The translations under genes and the position numbers were made by a program. Shown here piece after piece: positions 7,581 to 16,469 of a DNA stretch of 64,000 bases. The DNA lies in assembly GCA_965207535.1 (NCBI GenBank), contig CBDBMR010000015.1, positions 248,001 to 312,000 of the forward strand. Reading direction: 5' to 3'. The notes beneath the pieces were generated by a model that saw nothing but the letters and a program-made list of their open reading frames with translations, ran no database searches and had not been told where the DNA came from. How positions within the stretch are numbered: position 1 is the first letter of the stretch; each line of letters begins with the position of its first letter. Origin of the DNA: JAJDXO01 sp965207535 (GTDB taxonomy: Bacteria; Pseudomonadota; Alphaproteobacteria; Rhodospirillales; UBA2165).

Positions 7581-9200
7581 CTATCCGTGTCCGGTGACGA
7601 TGGCCGCGATGCGCTCCGGGTCGTCCAGCGCGGCATCCCCCCGCCACGCCACATGGAGATCGGGCCTGAGCACCAACAGGTTCGCCCCGTACACCTCCGC
7701 CGCCTGGCCGTCCGGCTGATCCAATATGGTTGCGGGCGCGCCCCGCCGTTCGAGCGCGCGGGCCAGCGGCCCCCCGTCCGGCGGATCGCCGCCCACCCGA
7801 AGAATCGTGAACCACGGCCCGCAGCGGTCCTGTACCGCGATGTCATCGCCCAACCAGGTGCTGGGCAGCCGCGCGCCCGGAAAGGCGCTCGGCACATACG
7901 TGTCGATGGGCGACTCCGGCCGGGGCGGCCCCGGGTCCGGGATGATGCGGGAGCCCGAATAGATATAGCCGAGTTCGGTGCCGAGGATTTCGTTGGTCTT
8001 GCGCTGCTCCTCGTCGGCCACCCGGGCGATCCGTTCCCGGGCCGCCGCCCCTTCGGGCGTATCGGTGAACGCCGCCGGGTCATGGAAGCTCCGCCAGCGC
8101 TGGCGCCCCTCGGAGGCCCGCCGGGACACCCCGACATTCTTCTCGCCGATGGGGCGGCGCTCCTCGTCGTAGCTTTGGAGCAGTCCCGGCCCGCCCCAGC
8201 CATGGACGCAAGCCGCCAGCTTCCAGCCGAGATCGACGGCGTCGCCGACGCCCGTGTTCATGCCGAGCCCGCCCGTCGGGATCATGAGATGGCAGGCGTC
8301 GCCGGCGAGGAACACCCGCCCGGTGCCATAGCTCTCGGCGACCAGCAGCCGCTGGGTCCATTCGTTCACATGCACCATCTCGTAATCGACGGGTATGCCG
8401 ACGATTTCCTCGAACGCCGCGGCCATGTCCTCGTCCCGTTCGGCCTGGGCATGGAGGGTGAAGTGCCTGAGGTCTCCTTGAGTGATCACGAACCCCTGGC
8501 GGCCGTCGATGACGTGATAGTGCCGGCCCTTGCCGGTCCTGATCCGGCCGTAGAGATCGTCGCAGCGGAACATGGCCTGGCGCAGGGTAAGCCCGCCCTC
8601 GCCCGCGAGCCCGATCTCCAGTTGCCTGCGGACCGTGCTGCCGCCGCCGTCGCACCCGGCCAGGTATTTGCATTGGATGGTCAGGTCTTCGCCGCCATCT
8701 TCGTCCGTGGCCCGGCAGGCGGCGGTGACGCCGTCCGCCTCCTCGGCGAAGGCGAGCAGTTCGGTGCCGAACCGGATATGGGCGTTGCCGAGCCCCTCGG
8801 CGATTCCCCTGAGCAGCGGCTCCAACGCGTATTGGGAGGTGACCTGATAGGGCTCGAGGGGCATGGAGCCGTCCCGGCACCGGGCGATGCGGGCGCGGCT
8901 CTCGGCGACGGTGGGGTATGGGAGATGCAGCACCGGCGGCTCGGTCAGGCGGGTCACCAGGAACACGTCCATGGACGCATCCGGCGGATAGCCCGCCGCG
9001 CGCACCTCGTCGGCGATCCCCAGGCGGCGGAAGATCTCCATGGTCCGGGCGTTGCAGCGCTCCATCTTGGGATGGCCGGTGGGGGCCGGATTCTTCTCCA
9101 CCAGGGTCACATCCACGCCCCGCCAGGCGAGATCGATGGCCAGCACCAGACCGACCGGCCCGCCACCGGCCACCAGAACGTCCGTTTCGATCGCCGCCAT
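7581..9200 (-). CDS. FAD-dependent aromatic monooxygenase (PheA/TfdB type)
   Basis: 539 residues from ATG 9200 behind a GGGGAG ribosome site. The N-terminus has the FAD-binding GGGPVGLVLAIDLAWRG with an acidic VEKN strand end; GCDGGGSTVRRQL carries the DG-type motif; GDACHLMIPTGGLGMNTGVG is the second FAD motif near residue 290. A C-terminal thioredoxin-like domain (about 390-539) is typical of phenol and MhpA-type hydroxylases. Such enzymes hydroxylate aromatic acids or phenols with NAD(P)H. It is first in an operon with the GST gene. No ring-cleavage dioxygenase is adjacent, so the pathway is open. Confidence 0.88.
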   Translation of the reverse strand: MAAIETDVLVAGGGPVGLVLAIDLAWRGVDVTLVEKNPAPTGHPKMERCNARTMEIFRRLGIADEVRAAGYPPDASMDVFLVTRLTEPPVLHLPYPTVAESRARIARCRDGSMPLEPYQVTSQYALEPLLRGIAEGLGNAHIRFGTELLAFAEEADGVTAACRATDEDGGEDLTIQCKYLAGCDGGGSTVRRQLEIGLAGEGGLTLRQAMFRCDDLYGRIRTGKGRHYHVIDGRQGFVITQGDLRHFTLHAQAERDEDMAAAFEEIVGIPVDYEMVHVNEWTQRLLVAESYGTGRVFLAGDACHLMIPTGGLGMNTGVGDAVDLGWKLAACVHGWGGPGLLQSYDEERRPIGEKNVGVSRRASEGRQRWRSFHDPAAFTDTPEGAAARERIARVADEEQRKTNEILGTELGYIYSGSRIIPDPGPPRPESPIDTYVPSAFPGARLPSTWLGDDIAVQDRCGPWFTILRVGGDPPDGGPLARALERRGAPATILDQPDGQAAEVYGANLLVLRPDLHVAWRGDAALDDPERIAAIVTGHG

Positions 9201-9311
9201 CGACTCCCCACCCCGGGTGAATATTCCATGCTGTCAGGCCATGCTGTCAGGTATGACGAAGGCGGTCGACGGAAATGAAGTTTCTGTCCTCCATATGGAC
9301 CTGTCCCATCG

Positions 9312-9396
9312 CCCCCTCACCCTAACCCTCTCCCCCCGACGGGGGAGAGGAGACTACTCCCTCTCCCTCCCTGAGGGAGAGGGTCGGGGTGAGGGT
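9312..9396. repeat. family A palindromic repeat, copy 2 (short)
   Basis: Core CCCCTCACCCTAACCCTC followed by a CTCCCCCCGACGGGGGAG hairpin, a CCTCCCTGAGGGAG hairpin and the complementary end GGTGAGGG. It sits between the divergent monooxygenase and fumarase genes, in the space 9201-9470. About 50 bases of unique sequence remain before the fumarase start, including TATAAA at 9429. Confidence 0.75.
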
Positions 9397-9470
9397 GAAC
9401 CGCCCCTCGTCATCGGGGGCTTGAGGGTATAAAACGGGGGCCAGATGGGAACCGCACCGGGAATTGCGTG

Positions 9471-11120
<1,650 letters not shown>

Positions 11121-11136
11121 ATCCCCATCCACGACG

Positions 11137-11158
11137 GCGACGTGTAGCGTCGGGGTGA
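11137..11158 (+). repeat. 22-base direct repeat, left copy
   Basis: GCGACGTGTAGCGTCGGGGT plus GA, with an internal CGACG/CGTCG hairpin. An identical copy lies at 12292-12313. The last ten bases also match the final codons of the fumarase gene (11111-11120). The pair brackets about 1.1 kb holding the HTH gene and a gene fragment. Confidence 0.85.
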
Positions 11159-11179
11159 CGGGGTAAAAAAACTTCAAGG

Positions 11180-11316
11180 TAGAGAATGGATATTCTCTAG
11201 GTGCCGAACTATCTGTCGCCACGGTAGGGAGCTGTAGTTCTCCCGAATCAATACATTCCTAAGCTAGATATAGTTTAACACAAGCATACTAGGCCGGTCG
11301 GGTACTATAGTTCTCC
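11180..11316 (+). promoter_or_regulatory. AT-rich leader with operator-like repeats
   Basis: The leader of the HTH gene is much more AT-rich than its surroundings. It holds a perfect inverted repeat TAGAGAAT-GGAT-ATTCTCTA (11180-11199), an inverted repeat GGGAG-N8-CTCCC (11227-11244), and a second TAGTTCTCC half-site at 11308-11316 matching 11235-11243. The shared half-site is roughly ATTCTC/AGTTCTCC. Such spacing suggests binding sites for a DNA-binding protein, perhaps the HTH protein encoded just downstream. Confidence 0.4.
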
Positions 11317-11387
11317 ACCGCCGATGTTTGCACCCATTGAACTGTTACGTTTGCCGCAGTATTTCTTCGGGCAAGAAAGGAGTTGAT

Positions 11388-11864
11388 ATGAGCAAATCAA
11401 ATGTCATCCCGTTTCGGTCAGAGGAAACCAATGACGATGGCACCCTGGAGAAGCGCTGGGGTACCAAAGTTTTCAGTCATGGCTATACAGTCGTGCCGTC
11501 GATACTGGTCCAAGGCCAGAGACGGCTCGGACTATCAGCCGTTCAACTTAACGTCTTGCTCCAGCTTTTGGACCATTGGTGGAAAAACGACAAGATGCCG
11601 TTTCCTGCAAAGGCGACAATTGCGGAGCGGATGGACATCACGCCTAGGTATGTTCAAAAGGTCATAAAGGAGCTTGAAGAGGCCGGGTTCGTTAAACGCG
11701 TGGCCAGAAAAAGCCGTCACGGTGATCCAGACACAAATCTTTACGACCTTCGCGGGCTCGTGAGAAAGCTTAAGAAGCTGGAACCGGACTTTGCCGATGC
11801 TCGGGAAAAAAAACGGCAAATTCAGGAAAACCTGGAGACGCCGAAAGGACGCCGCAGGAGGTAG
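11388..11864 (+). CDS. helix-turn-helix protein, mobile-element type
   Basis: 158 residues from ATG 11388, which has a strong AAAGGAG site seven bases upstream; an in-frame start further up at 11328 lacks one. Residues about 40-110 form a winged HTH (AVQLNVLLQLLDHWW, KATIAERMDITPRYVQKVIK, ELEEAGFVKRVARK) of the HTH_36 kind found in plasmid replication initiators and phage or island regulators. The tail is very basic (KKRQIQ to PKGRRRR). No replication-initiator wing or polymerase motif is present. Base composition is clearly lower in GC than neighbours, which with the flanking direct repeats suggests horizontal transfer. Role as regulator or replication-related protein is unresolved. Confidence 0.75.
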   Translation: MSKSNVIPFRSEETNDDGTLEKRWGTKVFSHGYTVVPSILVQGQRRLGLSAVQLNVLLQLLDHWWKNDKMPFPAKATIAERMDITPRYVQKVIKELEEAGFVKRVARKSRHGDPDTNLYDLRGLVRKLKKLEPDFADAREKKRQIQENLETPKGRRRR

Positions 11865-11968
11865 GGGCTCACCCTACAAAATCCTTGCCCTGTACGGTAG
11901 AGACAGCGGGTTTGGGAAAGTTGTGAGAGACCGAACCAATACCCGAGAGGTATCCAGGGCTTTGTGGC

Positions 11969-12006
11969 GGGTGGTGTAGCCTTGCGTTAGCGGGGTTGCA
12001 CCACCC
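11969..12006 (+). other. hairpin downstream of HTH gene
   Basis: GGGTGGTG (11969-11976) pairs exactly with CACCACCC (11999-12006) across a 22-base loop. The stretch 11865-12126 has no gene that I can see; this hairpin could end transcription of the HTH gene or be part of a structured RNA. There is no T run after it. Confidence 0.35.
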
Positions 12007-12126
12007 ACTCTATACCCTCCTACGTCATCGTCTTGCAACCGCCGCGGTGGCATGGTGGACTTAAGGTCGTGGCCGGCCGGCCACTTGATATTGAGCGGCG
12101 CTGCCTCCTGAACAAGGAATACATGA

Positions 12127-12318
12127 ATGGGCATTGTCTCTGTTGGACAGTCGGCCCCTCGGCATGAGGACCCCTATCTGCTGCGGGGCGAAGGCGCCTA
12201 CACCGCCGACCGCAACCTGCCGAACCAGGCCTACGGGGTGGTGCTCCGGAGCCCCCACGCCCTCGCCAAAATCAACGGCATTGGCAAGACCGCGACGTGT
12301 AGCGTCGGGGTGAACTAA
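12127..12318 (+). pseudogene. truncated duplicate of molybdenum hydroxylase 5' end
   Basis: A 63-codon frame begins MGIVSVGQSAPRHEDPYLL and matches the first ~53 residues of the large-subunit gene at 12895, with mostly silent base differences. After about 12291 homology stops and the frame reads into the 22-base repeat, adding a meaningless CSVGVN tail. The remaining ~730 codons are missing. It is a remnant of a paralog, not a recent exact copy, since scattered third-position changes separate the two. Confidence 0.85.
12292..12313 (+). repeat. 22-base direct repeat, right copy
   Basis: Identical to 11137-11158. It forms the break point at which the truncated molybdenum hydroxylase fragment ends, and precedes the Mug gene by 20 bases. 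Confidence 0.85.
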
Positions 12319-12332
12319 CCGGAGCGTTGGAA

Positions 12333-12833
12333 ATGGTTCACGATACCTCAGATGTGTTGCCCGACCTCATCGTTAGGGGTCTACGAGTCGTCTTCTGCGG
12401 AAGTGCGGCGGGGCGTCGCTCAGCGGAATTGGGCGCATATTATGCGGACCCTAGAAATCAGTTTTGGCGTACCCTGCATCAAACCGGTCTAACGCCATGC
12501 TTAATTAAACCAGAAGAGTTCCGGGTACTGATCGAATTCGGTATCGGTTTGACCGATCTCAACAAACACGAATTTGGTATGGATGAAGCTCTCTCGGGCA
12601 CCAAGGACGATTCCGCTGGACTTGTCAAAAAAATGAAGCGTTTTCAGCCTAGGGTGCTTGCATTCTCGGGCAAACAACCGGCAAAGGCATTTCTTGGGCG
12701 GCCGACAGGTTATGGATTTCAACCCAAGCCAATTGGGGCTACCGAGATTTTTGTCCTCCCATCACCGTCCGGAGCCGGGCGGCGATATTGGGACGTGACA
12801 ATCTGGCAAGAGCTTGCAGACTACGTGAATTGA
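12333..12833 (+). CDS. mug: G/U mismatch-specific uracil-DNA glycosylase (Mug family)
   Basis: 166 residues from ATG 12333 with GGAG eight bases upstream; an upstream TTG (12327) is less likely. The fold start VFCGSAAGRRSAELGAYYA and the catalytic-region PRNQFWRTLHQTGL correspond to the Mug/TDG motif GxNPG-like loop and the N-F-W segment; SPSGAGRRYW near residue 145 is the second DNA-binding loop. Mug enzymes remove uracil or ethenocytosine opposite G. In the first loop classical Mug has GINPG, here GSAAG, so the hydrolytic Asn is replaced, which may alter activity. The gene is AT-richer than its neighbours and lies inside the island between two copies of the molybdenum hydroxylase 5' end. 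Confidence 0.8.
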   Translation: MVHDTSDVLPDLIVRGLRVVFCGSAAGRRSAELGAYYADPRNQFWRTLHQTGLTPCLIKPEEFRVLIEFGIGLTDLNKHEFGMDEALSGTKDDSAGLVKKMKRFQPRVLAFSGKQPAKAFLGRPTGYGFQPKPIGATEIFVLPSPSGAGRRYWDVTIWQELADYVN

Positions 12834-12894
12834 TATCGGAAAATCTTCTGGTCTCGCAGAAGAGTTAACTCAGAACTCTTAGGAATTCAGACCC

Positions 12895-15246
12895 ATGGGC
12901 ATTGTCTCTGTTGGACAGTCGGTCCCCCGGCACGAGGACCCCTATCTGCTGCGCGGCGAAGGCGCCTACACCGCCGACCGCAGCCTGCCGAACCAGGCCT
13001 ATGGCGTGGTCTTGAGGAGCCCCCACGCCTTCGCCCGGATCAACGGCATCGGCACGGCGGCGGCGCTCGCCGCGCCCGGCGTATTGTGCATCCTGACCGG
13101 CAAGGACCTGGAAGAAGAAGGAATCGGCGCGCTGCCCATCGTGGCGCCTCCCGTTCCCGGAATCGACCAGGACGCCATGGTCAAGCATGCCCGCTATCCC
13201 ATCGCCACCGATACCGCCCGCATGGTCGGCCACGAGGTCGCCTTCGTGGTCGCCGAAACCCTGGCGCAGGCCAAGGACGCCGCGGAACTGGTGGAGGTGG
13301 ACTACGAGCCCCTGGATGCGCTCGCCAGTTCATTCCAGGTGGCCGGCGGCGCGCCCCGCTACGACGATGCGCCCGACAATCTCGCCTTCGACAGCAGCTT
13401 CGGGGACAAGGATGCGACGGACGCGGCCTTCAAGAAGGCCGATCACGCGGTGAAGCTCACCCTGACGGTGAACCGGGTGGCGCCCGCCACCATCGAGAAC
13501 CGCGCCAGCCTTGTGGACTACGATCCCGCCGGCGCCGGCGGCAAGGGGCGCTGGACGATCTACGTGCCGGTGCAGGGCCCCTTCGGGCTCAAGGCCACCA
13601 TGGCCAACCTGATCTTCAAGTGCGAGCCCCAACAGTTTCATGTGGTCACCGGCAACGTCGGCGGCAGCTTCGGGATGAAGGCCCTTTATCCGGAGACCGT
13701 GCTGACGGCGGTGGCCGCACGGCGGCTCGGCCGCCCGGTCAAATGGGAGAACGAGCGGACCGAGAGCCTGCTTACCGACCAGGCGGGCCGGGACAAGGTG
13801 GTGGATGCCGAGCTGGCCCTCGACAAGGACGGCAGATTCCTCGGCCTCCGGGTCCACAGCGTCCAGAACCTGGGCGCCTTCTTCGGCACCATGGGGGTGA
13901 TGCACACCCACTTGAGCCTGGTCGGGATGATCAACGTCTACCGGACGCCCGCCATCCACCACACCATCCGGGGCGGCTATTCCAACACCTGCTTCACCGG
14001 TCCGTACCGGGGCTCCAACCGGCCGGACAGCACGTTCATCATGGAGCGCCTGCTGGACTACGCGGCGGCCCAGCTGGGCATGGACCGGATCGAACTCAGG
14101 CGCAGGAACATGATCCGGCCCGATCAGCTGCCCTACACCATGCCCTTGGGCACGGTCTACGATTCCGGCGACTTCCCGGACAATTTGGAAAAGGCGCTCG
14201 CCGCCATCGATTACGAGGGCTTCGAGGCGCGCCGCGAGGAAGCCAAATCCCGCGGTAAGCTGCTGGGCCTGGGCGTCGGCAACAACATCGAGCAGGCCGC
14301 CGGCGTCGGCCAAGAATTCGCCACCTACCGACTGGACGCGGACGGCAGCCTGACCATCATCGCCGGCACCACCGAACTGGGCCAGGGCCACCCGACCATG
14401 TACCGGATCCTGGCCTCGGACCAGCTCGGCATCGACACCGACGACATCACCGTCATCGAGGGCGACACGGATGCGCAGGCCGCGGGCAACGGCACAGGCG
14501 GCTCCCGGGTATCGGTGATGGGAACCCACGCGGCGCTGGCCGCCGGCGCGGGGCTCATCGAGCGGGGCAAGGAAGTGGCCGGCGGCATCCTGGAAGCGGC
14601 GGCGGCCGACATCGAGTTTTCCGGCGGGTCCTTCCGGGTGGCGGGCACCGACAAGCAGGTCTCCCTCGCCGACGTCGCCAGGGCGGCCCACGAAAACCCG
14701 CCGGCGGACGGGGACGGCGGCCGCGCGCCCGGCCTCGAATACTACGCCCAGTACGACGGCAAGGCGGCCACCTATCCCAACGGCTGCCATGTCTGCGAGG
14801 TGGAGGTGGACCCGGAGACCGGCGCCGCGAAGATGACCCGCTACGCGGCGGTCAACGATGTCGGCACGGTGATCAACCCGCTCACCGTCAAGGGCCAGAT
14901 CCTCGGCGGCATCGGCCAGGGGGCGGGCCAGGCGCTGCTCGAAGGCGTCGAGTATGACGGCGAGACCGGCCAGATGCTCACCGGCTCGTTCCTCGACTAC
15001 GCCATGCCGCGGGGCATCGACTTCTGCGACATCCGGTTCATCAGCAATCCCCGCCCGACCGGCAACAACCGCATCGGCGCCAAGGGGGTCGGCGAGGTGG
15101 GCTGCGCCTGCGCCATGCCGGCGACGGCGAATGCGGTGATCCATGCCCTCGAACCCTACGGCGTCAAGCACCTGGACATGCCGCTGACGCCCCAAAAGGT
15201 GTGGGACGCCATCCACCGCAGCGGGCACCGAAGCGGGGAAGGCTGA
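12895..15246 (+). CDS. xanthine dehydrogenase/aldehyde oxidase family, Mo-binding large subunit
   Basis: 783 residues. Residues 1-130 form the small Ald_Xan_dh N domain (RHEDPYLLRGEGAYTAD, FVVAETLAQAKDAAELV); the Mo-cofactor domains fill the rest, with GNVGGSFGMKALYPE, TGPYRGSNRPDSTFIMERLLDY, ELGQGHPTM and the catalytic Glu in GVGEVGCACAM near residue 725. The CO dehydrogenase loop AYRCSFR is absent, so it is not a form I CO dehydrogenase. Partners (FAD medium and [2Fe-2S] small subunits) are usually adjacent but are not encoded here. Upstream lies a truncated copy of its own 5' end. The substrate is unknown. Confidence 0.9.
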   Translation: MGIVSVGQSVPRHEDPYLLRGEGAYTADRSLPNQAYGVVLRSPHAFARINGIGTAAALAAPGVLCILTGKDLEEEGIGALPIVAPPVPGIDQDAMVKHARYPIATDTARMVGHEVAFVVAETLAQAKDAAELVEVDYEPLDALASSFQVAGGAPRYDDAPDNLAFDSSFGDKDATDAAFKKADHAVKLTLTVNRVAPATIENRASLVDYDPAGAGGKGRWTIYVPVQGPFGLKATMANLIFKCEPQQFHVVTGNVGGSFGMKALYPETVLTAVAARRLGRPVKWENERTESLLTDQAGRDKVVDAELALDKDGRFLGLRVHSVQNLGAFFGTMGVMHTHLSLVGMINVYRTPAIHHTIRGGYSNTCFTGPYRGSNRPDSTFIMERLLDYAAAQLGMDRIELRRRNMIRPDQLPYTMPLGTVYDSGDFPDNLEKALAAIDYEGFEARREEAKSRGKLLGLGVGNNIEQAAGVGQEFATYRLDADGSLTIIAGTTELGQGHPTMYRILASDQLGIDTDDITVIEGDTDAQAAGNGTGGSRVSVMGTHAALAAGAGLIERGKEVAGGILEAAAADIEFSGGSFRVAGTDKQVSLADVARAAHENPPADGDGGRAPGLEYYAQYDGKAATYPNGCHVCEVEVDPETGAAKMTRYAAVNDVGTVINPLTVKGQILGGIGQGAGQALLEGVEYDGETGQMLTGSFLDYAMPRGIDFCDIRFISNPRPTGNNRIGAKGVGEVGCACAMPATANAVIHALEPYGVKHLDMPLTPQKVWDAIHRSGHRSGEG

Positions 15247-15253
15247 AAGCGGC

Positions 15254-16246
15254 ATGGTGATCCCCGGTCTCGCAGCCTGGCGCACGGCGGCCGTTGTTGC
15301 TTCACTGGTCTTGATCCAAGGGTGTGTGAGTTCCCCATCTACTCAACCGGCCGATAGACCGGACTACGACTACGTGGGATTTGCCACAACCCAACTGCCG
15401 ATGCCCGGAGGACGGCGGCCAGGCGAGAAACTCGGCCGCCAACACTTACATGCCGGCAATTTTGGTGATTCGGTCAGATTCTTGACACTCGCATTGGAGA
15501 GTAAACCGGCGATTACCGAGGCCGAAAGGGCATACATGCTGCGGTTTCGCGCTCTTGCATTGGCCGGAGCAGGCCGCGAAGCGGCAGCCCTGAGAGATAT
15601 CGACGAGGCCGTAAGCATCTGGCGTACCCGTTACGGATACGCCAACGAGGGATACCTGGAAACCCGGGGATGGGTGAAGCTGAAGGCGGGCAAGCCTCAA
15701 CAGGTTATCGATGACCTCCAGGCACTTGGCTTGCCCGGGCCGAACGATGCGCAGACAGGCAAAAGCGGCCACCCATTGCGGCATTATATGCGAGGCCATG
15801 CGTACCGTGAGCTGGGCAAATCAATGTTGGCCGAGAAGGATTTCGGAAAGACGATGGAGGGCGTGCCGGACGATCTGGAGTACGCCTCCATGTGGGTTAT
15901 CGGCGTACGCGAGGCCTTTGCCGCTGCCGGGGGAAATCCAGCGGACGGCACGGCAGTGGGCCAACGGTTACTGGAGAAAACCAGACGACTGGAGAACGCA
16001 CCGCGAATTTTTCACGCCATCGCGCTTGTGCTCGCGAACAACTCCCAAACCGAGGCAGCGCTGCAGATGATCGACGTGTCCATCCAGGAGGGCGGGAGGG
16101 AACGCCTGAAAAAATACCAAACCCGGCTGAAGCTGGAAGGCTATTTCGCCGGACCGGTCACCGGGGAGCCGGCAACCGTTGAGGAAACTCTAACCGCATT
16201 GCGGCGCTGCCTCGCGGAAGGATGTAGCCTCCGGCCGCCGCTCTGA
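15254..16246 (+). CDS. lipoprotein with tetratricopeptide-like repeats
   Basis: 330 residues. The N-terminus has a signal peptide ending in a lipobox, LVLIQGC, so Cys24 would be lipidated and the protein anchored to a membrane facing the periplasm. The body is helical: GNFGDSVRFLTLALESKPAI, RALALAGAGREAAALRDIDE, GKPQQVIDDLQALG and YRELGKSMLAEKDFGKTMEG look like TPR helices in residues 65-230. No enzymatic motif is seen. It starts seven bases after the molybdenum hydroxylase gene but its composition is less GC-rich, so the adjacency may be accidental. Function unknown. Confidence 0.75.
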   Translation: MVIPGLAAWRTAAVVASLVLIQGCVSSPSTQPADRPDYDYVGFATTQLPMPGGRRPGEKLGRQHLHAGNFGDSVRFLTLALESKPAITEAERAYMLRFRALALAGAGREAAALRDIDEAVSIWRTRYGYANEGYLETRGWVKLKAGKPQQVIDDLQALGLPGPNDAQTGKSGHPLRHYMRGHAYRELGKSMLAEKDFGKTMEGVPDDLEYASMWVIGVREAFAAAGGNPADGTAVGQRLLEKTRRLENAPRIFHAIALVLANNSQTEAALQMIDVSIQEGGRERLKKYQTRLKLEGYFAGPVTGEPATVEETLTALRRCLAEGCSLRPPL

Positions 16247-16261
16247 TTTGCGTGGCGGGCA

Positions 16262-16389
16262 ATAGCTGGGTGAGGCGGAATTTCCATATCACCCTCATCT
16301 CTGATGACCCCCTCACCCTGGTCAATTCCCTGCGGGAAATGACCGACCTCTCCCCAAAGGGGGAGAGGGGACAAGTGCTCCCTCGCCCC
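16262..16389. repeat. family A palindromic repeat, copy 3
   Basis: Opens with AGCTGGGTGAGGCGGAATTT, then ACCCCCTCACCCTGGTCAA, a TTCCCTGCGGGAA hairpin, and CTCTCCCCAAAGGGGGAGAG followed by CAAGTGCTCCCTCGCCCC. The GACAAGTGCTCCCTCGCC variant is shared with copy 6 at 25.4 kb. It fills most of the gap 16247-16469. Confidence 0.75.
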
Positions 16390-16469
16390 ATCATTTCGAA
16401 TTGCCCATCCGCCAATCGCCGCTAATCTAGCCCCTACCAACTCCGGGAAGGTTTTGACAGGGGGACGGA

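Noticed and set aside
12895..15246. Carbon monoxide dehydrogenase large subunit
   Set aside because: The AYRCSFR active-site loop is absent and no coxM/coxS genes are adjacent.
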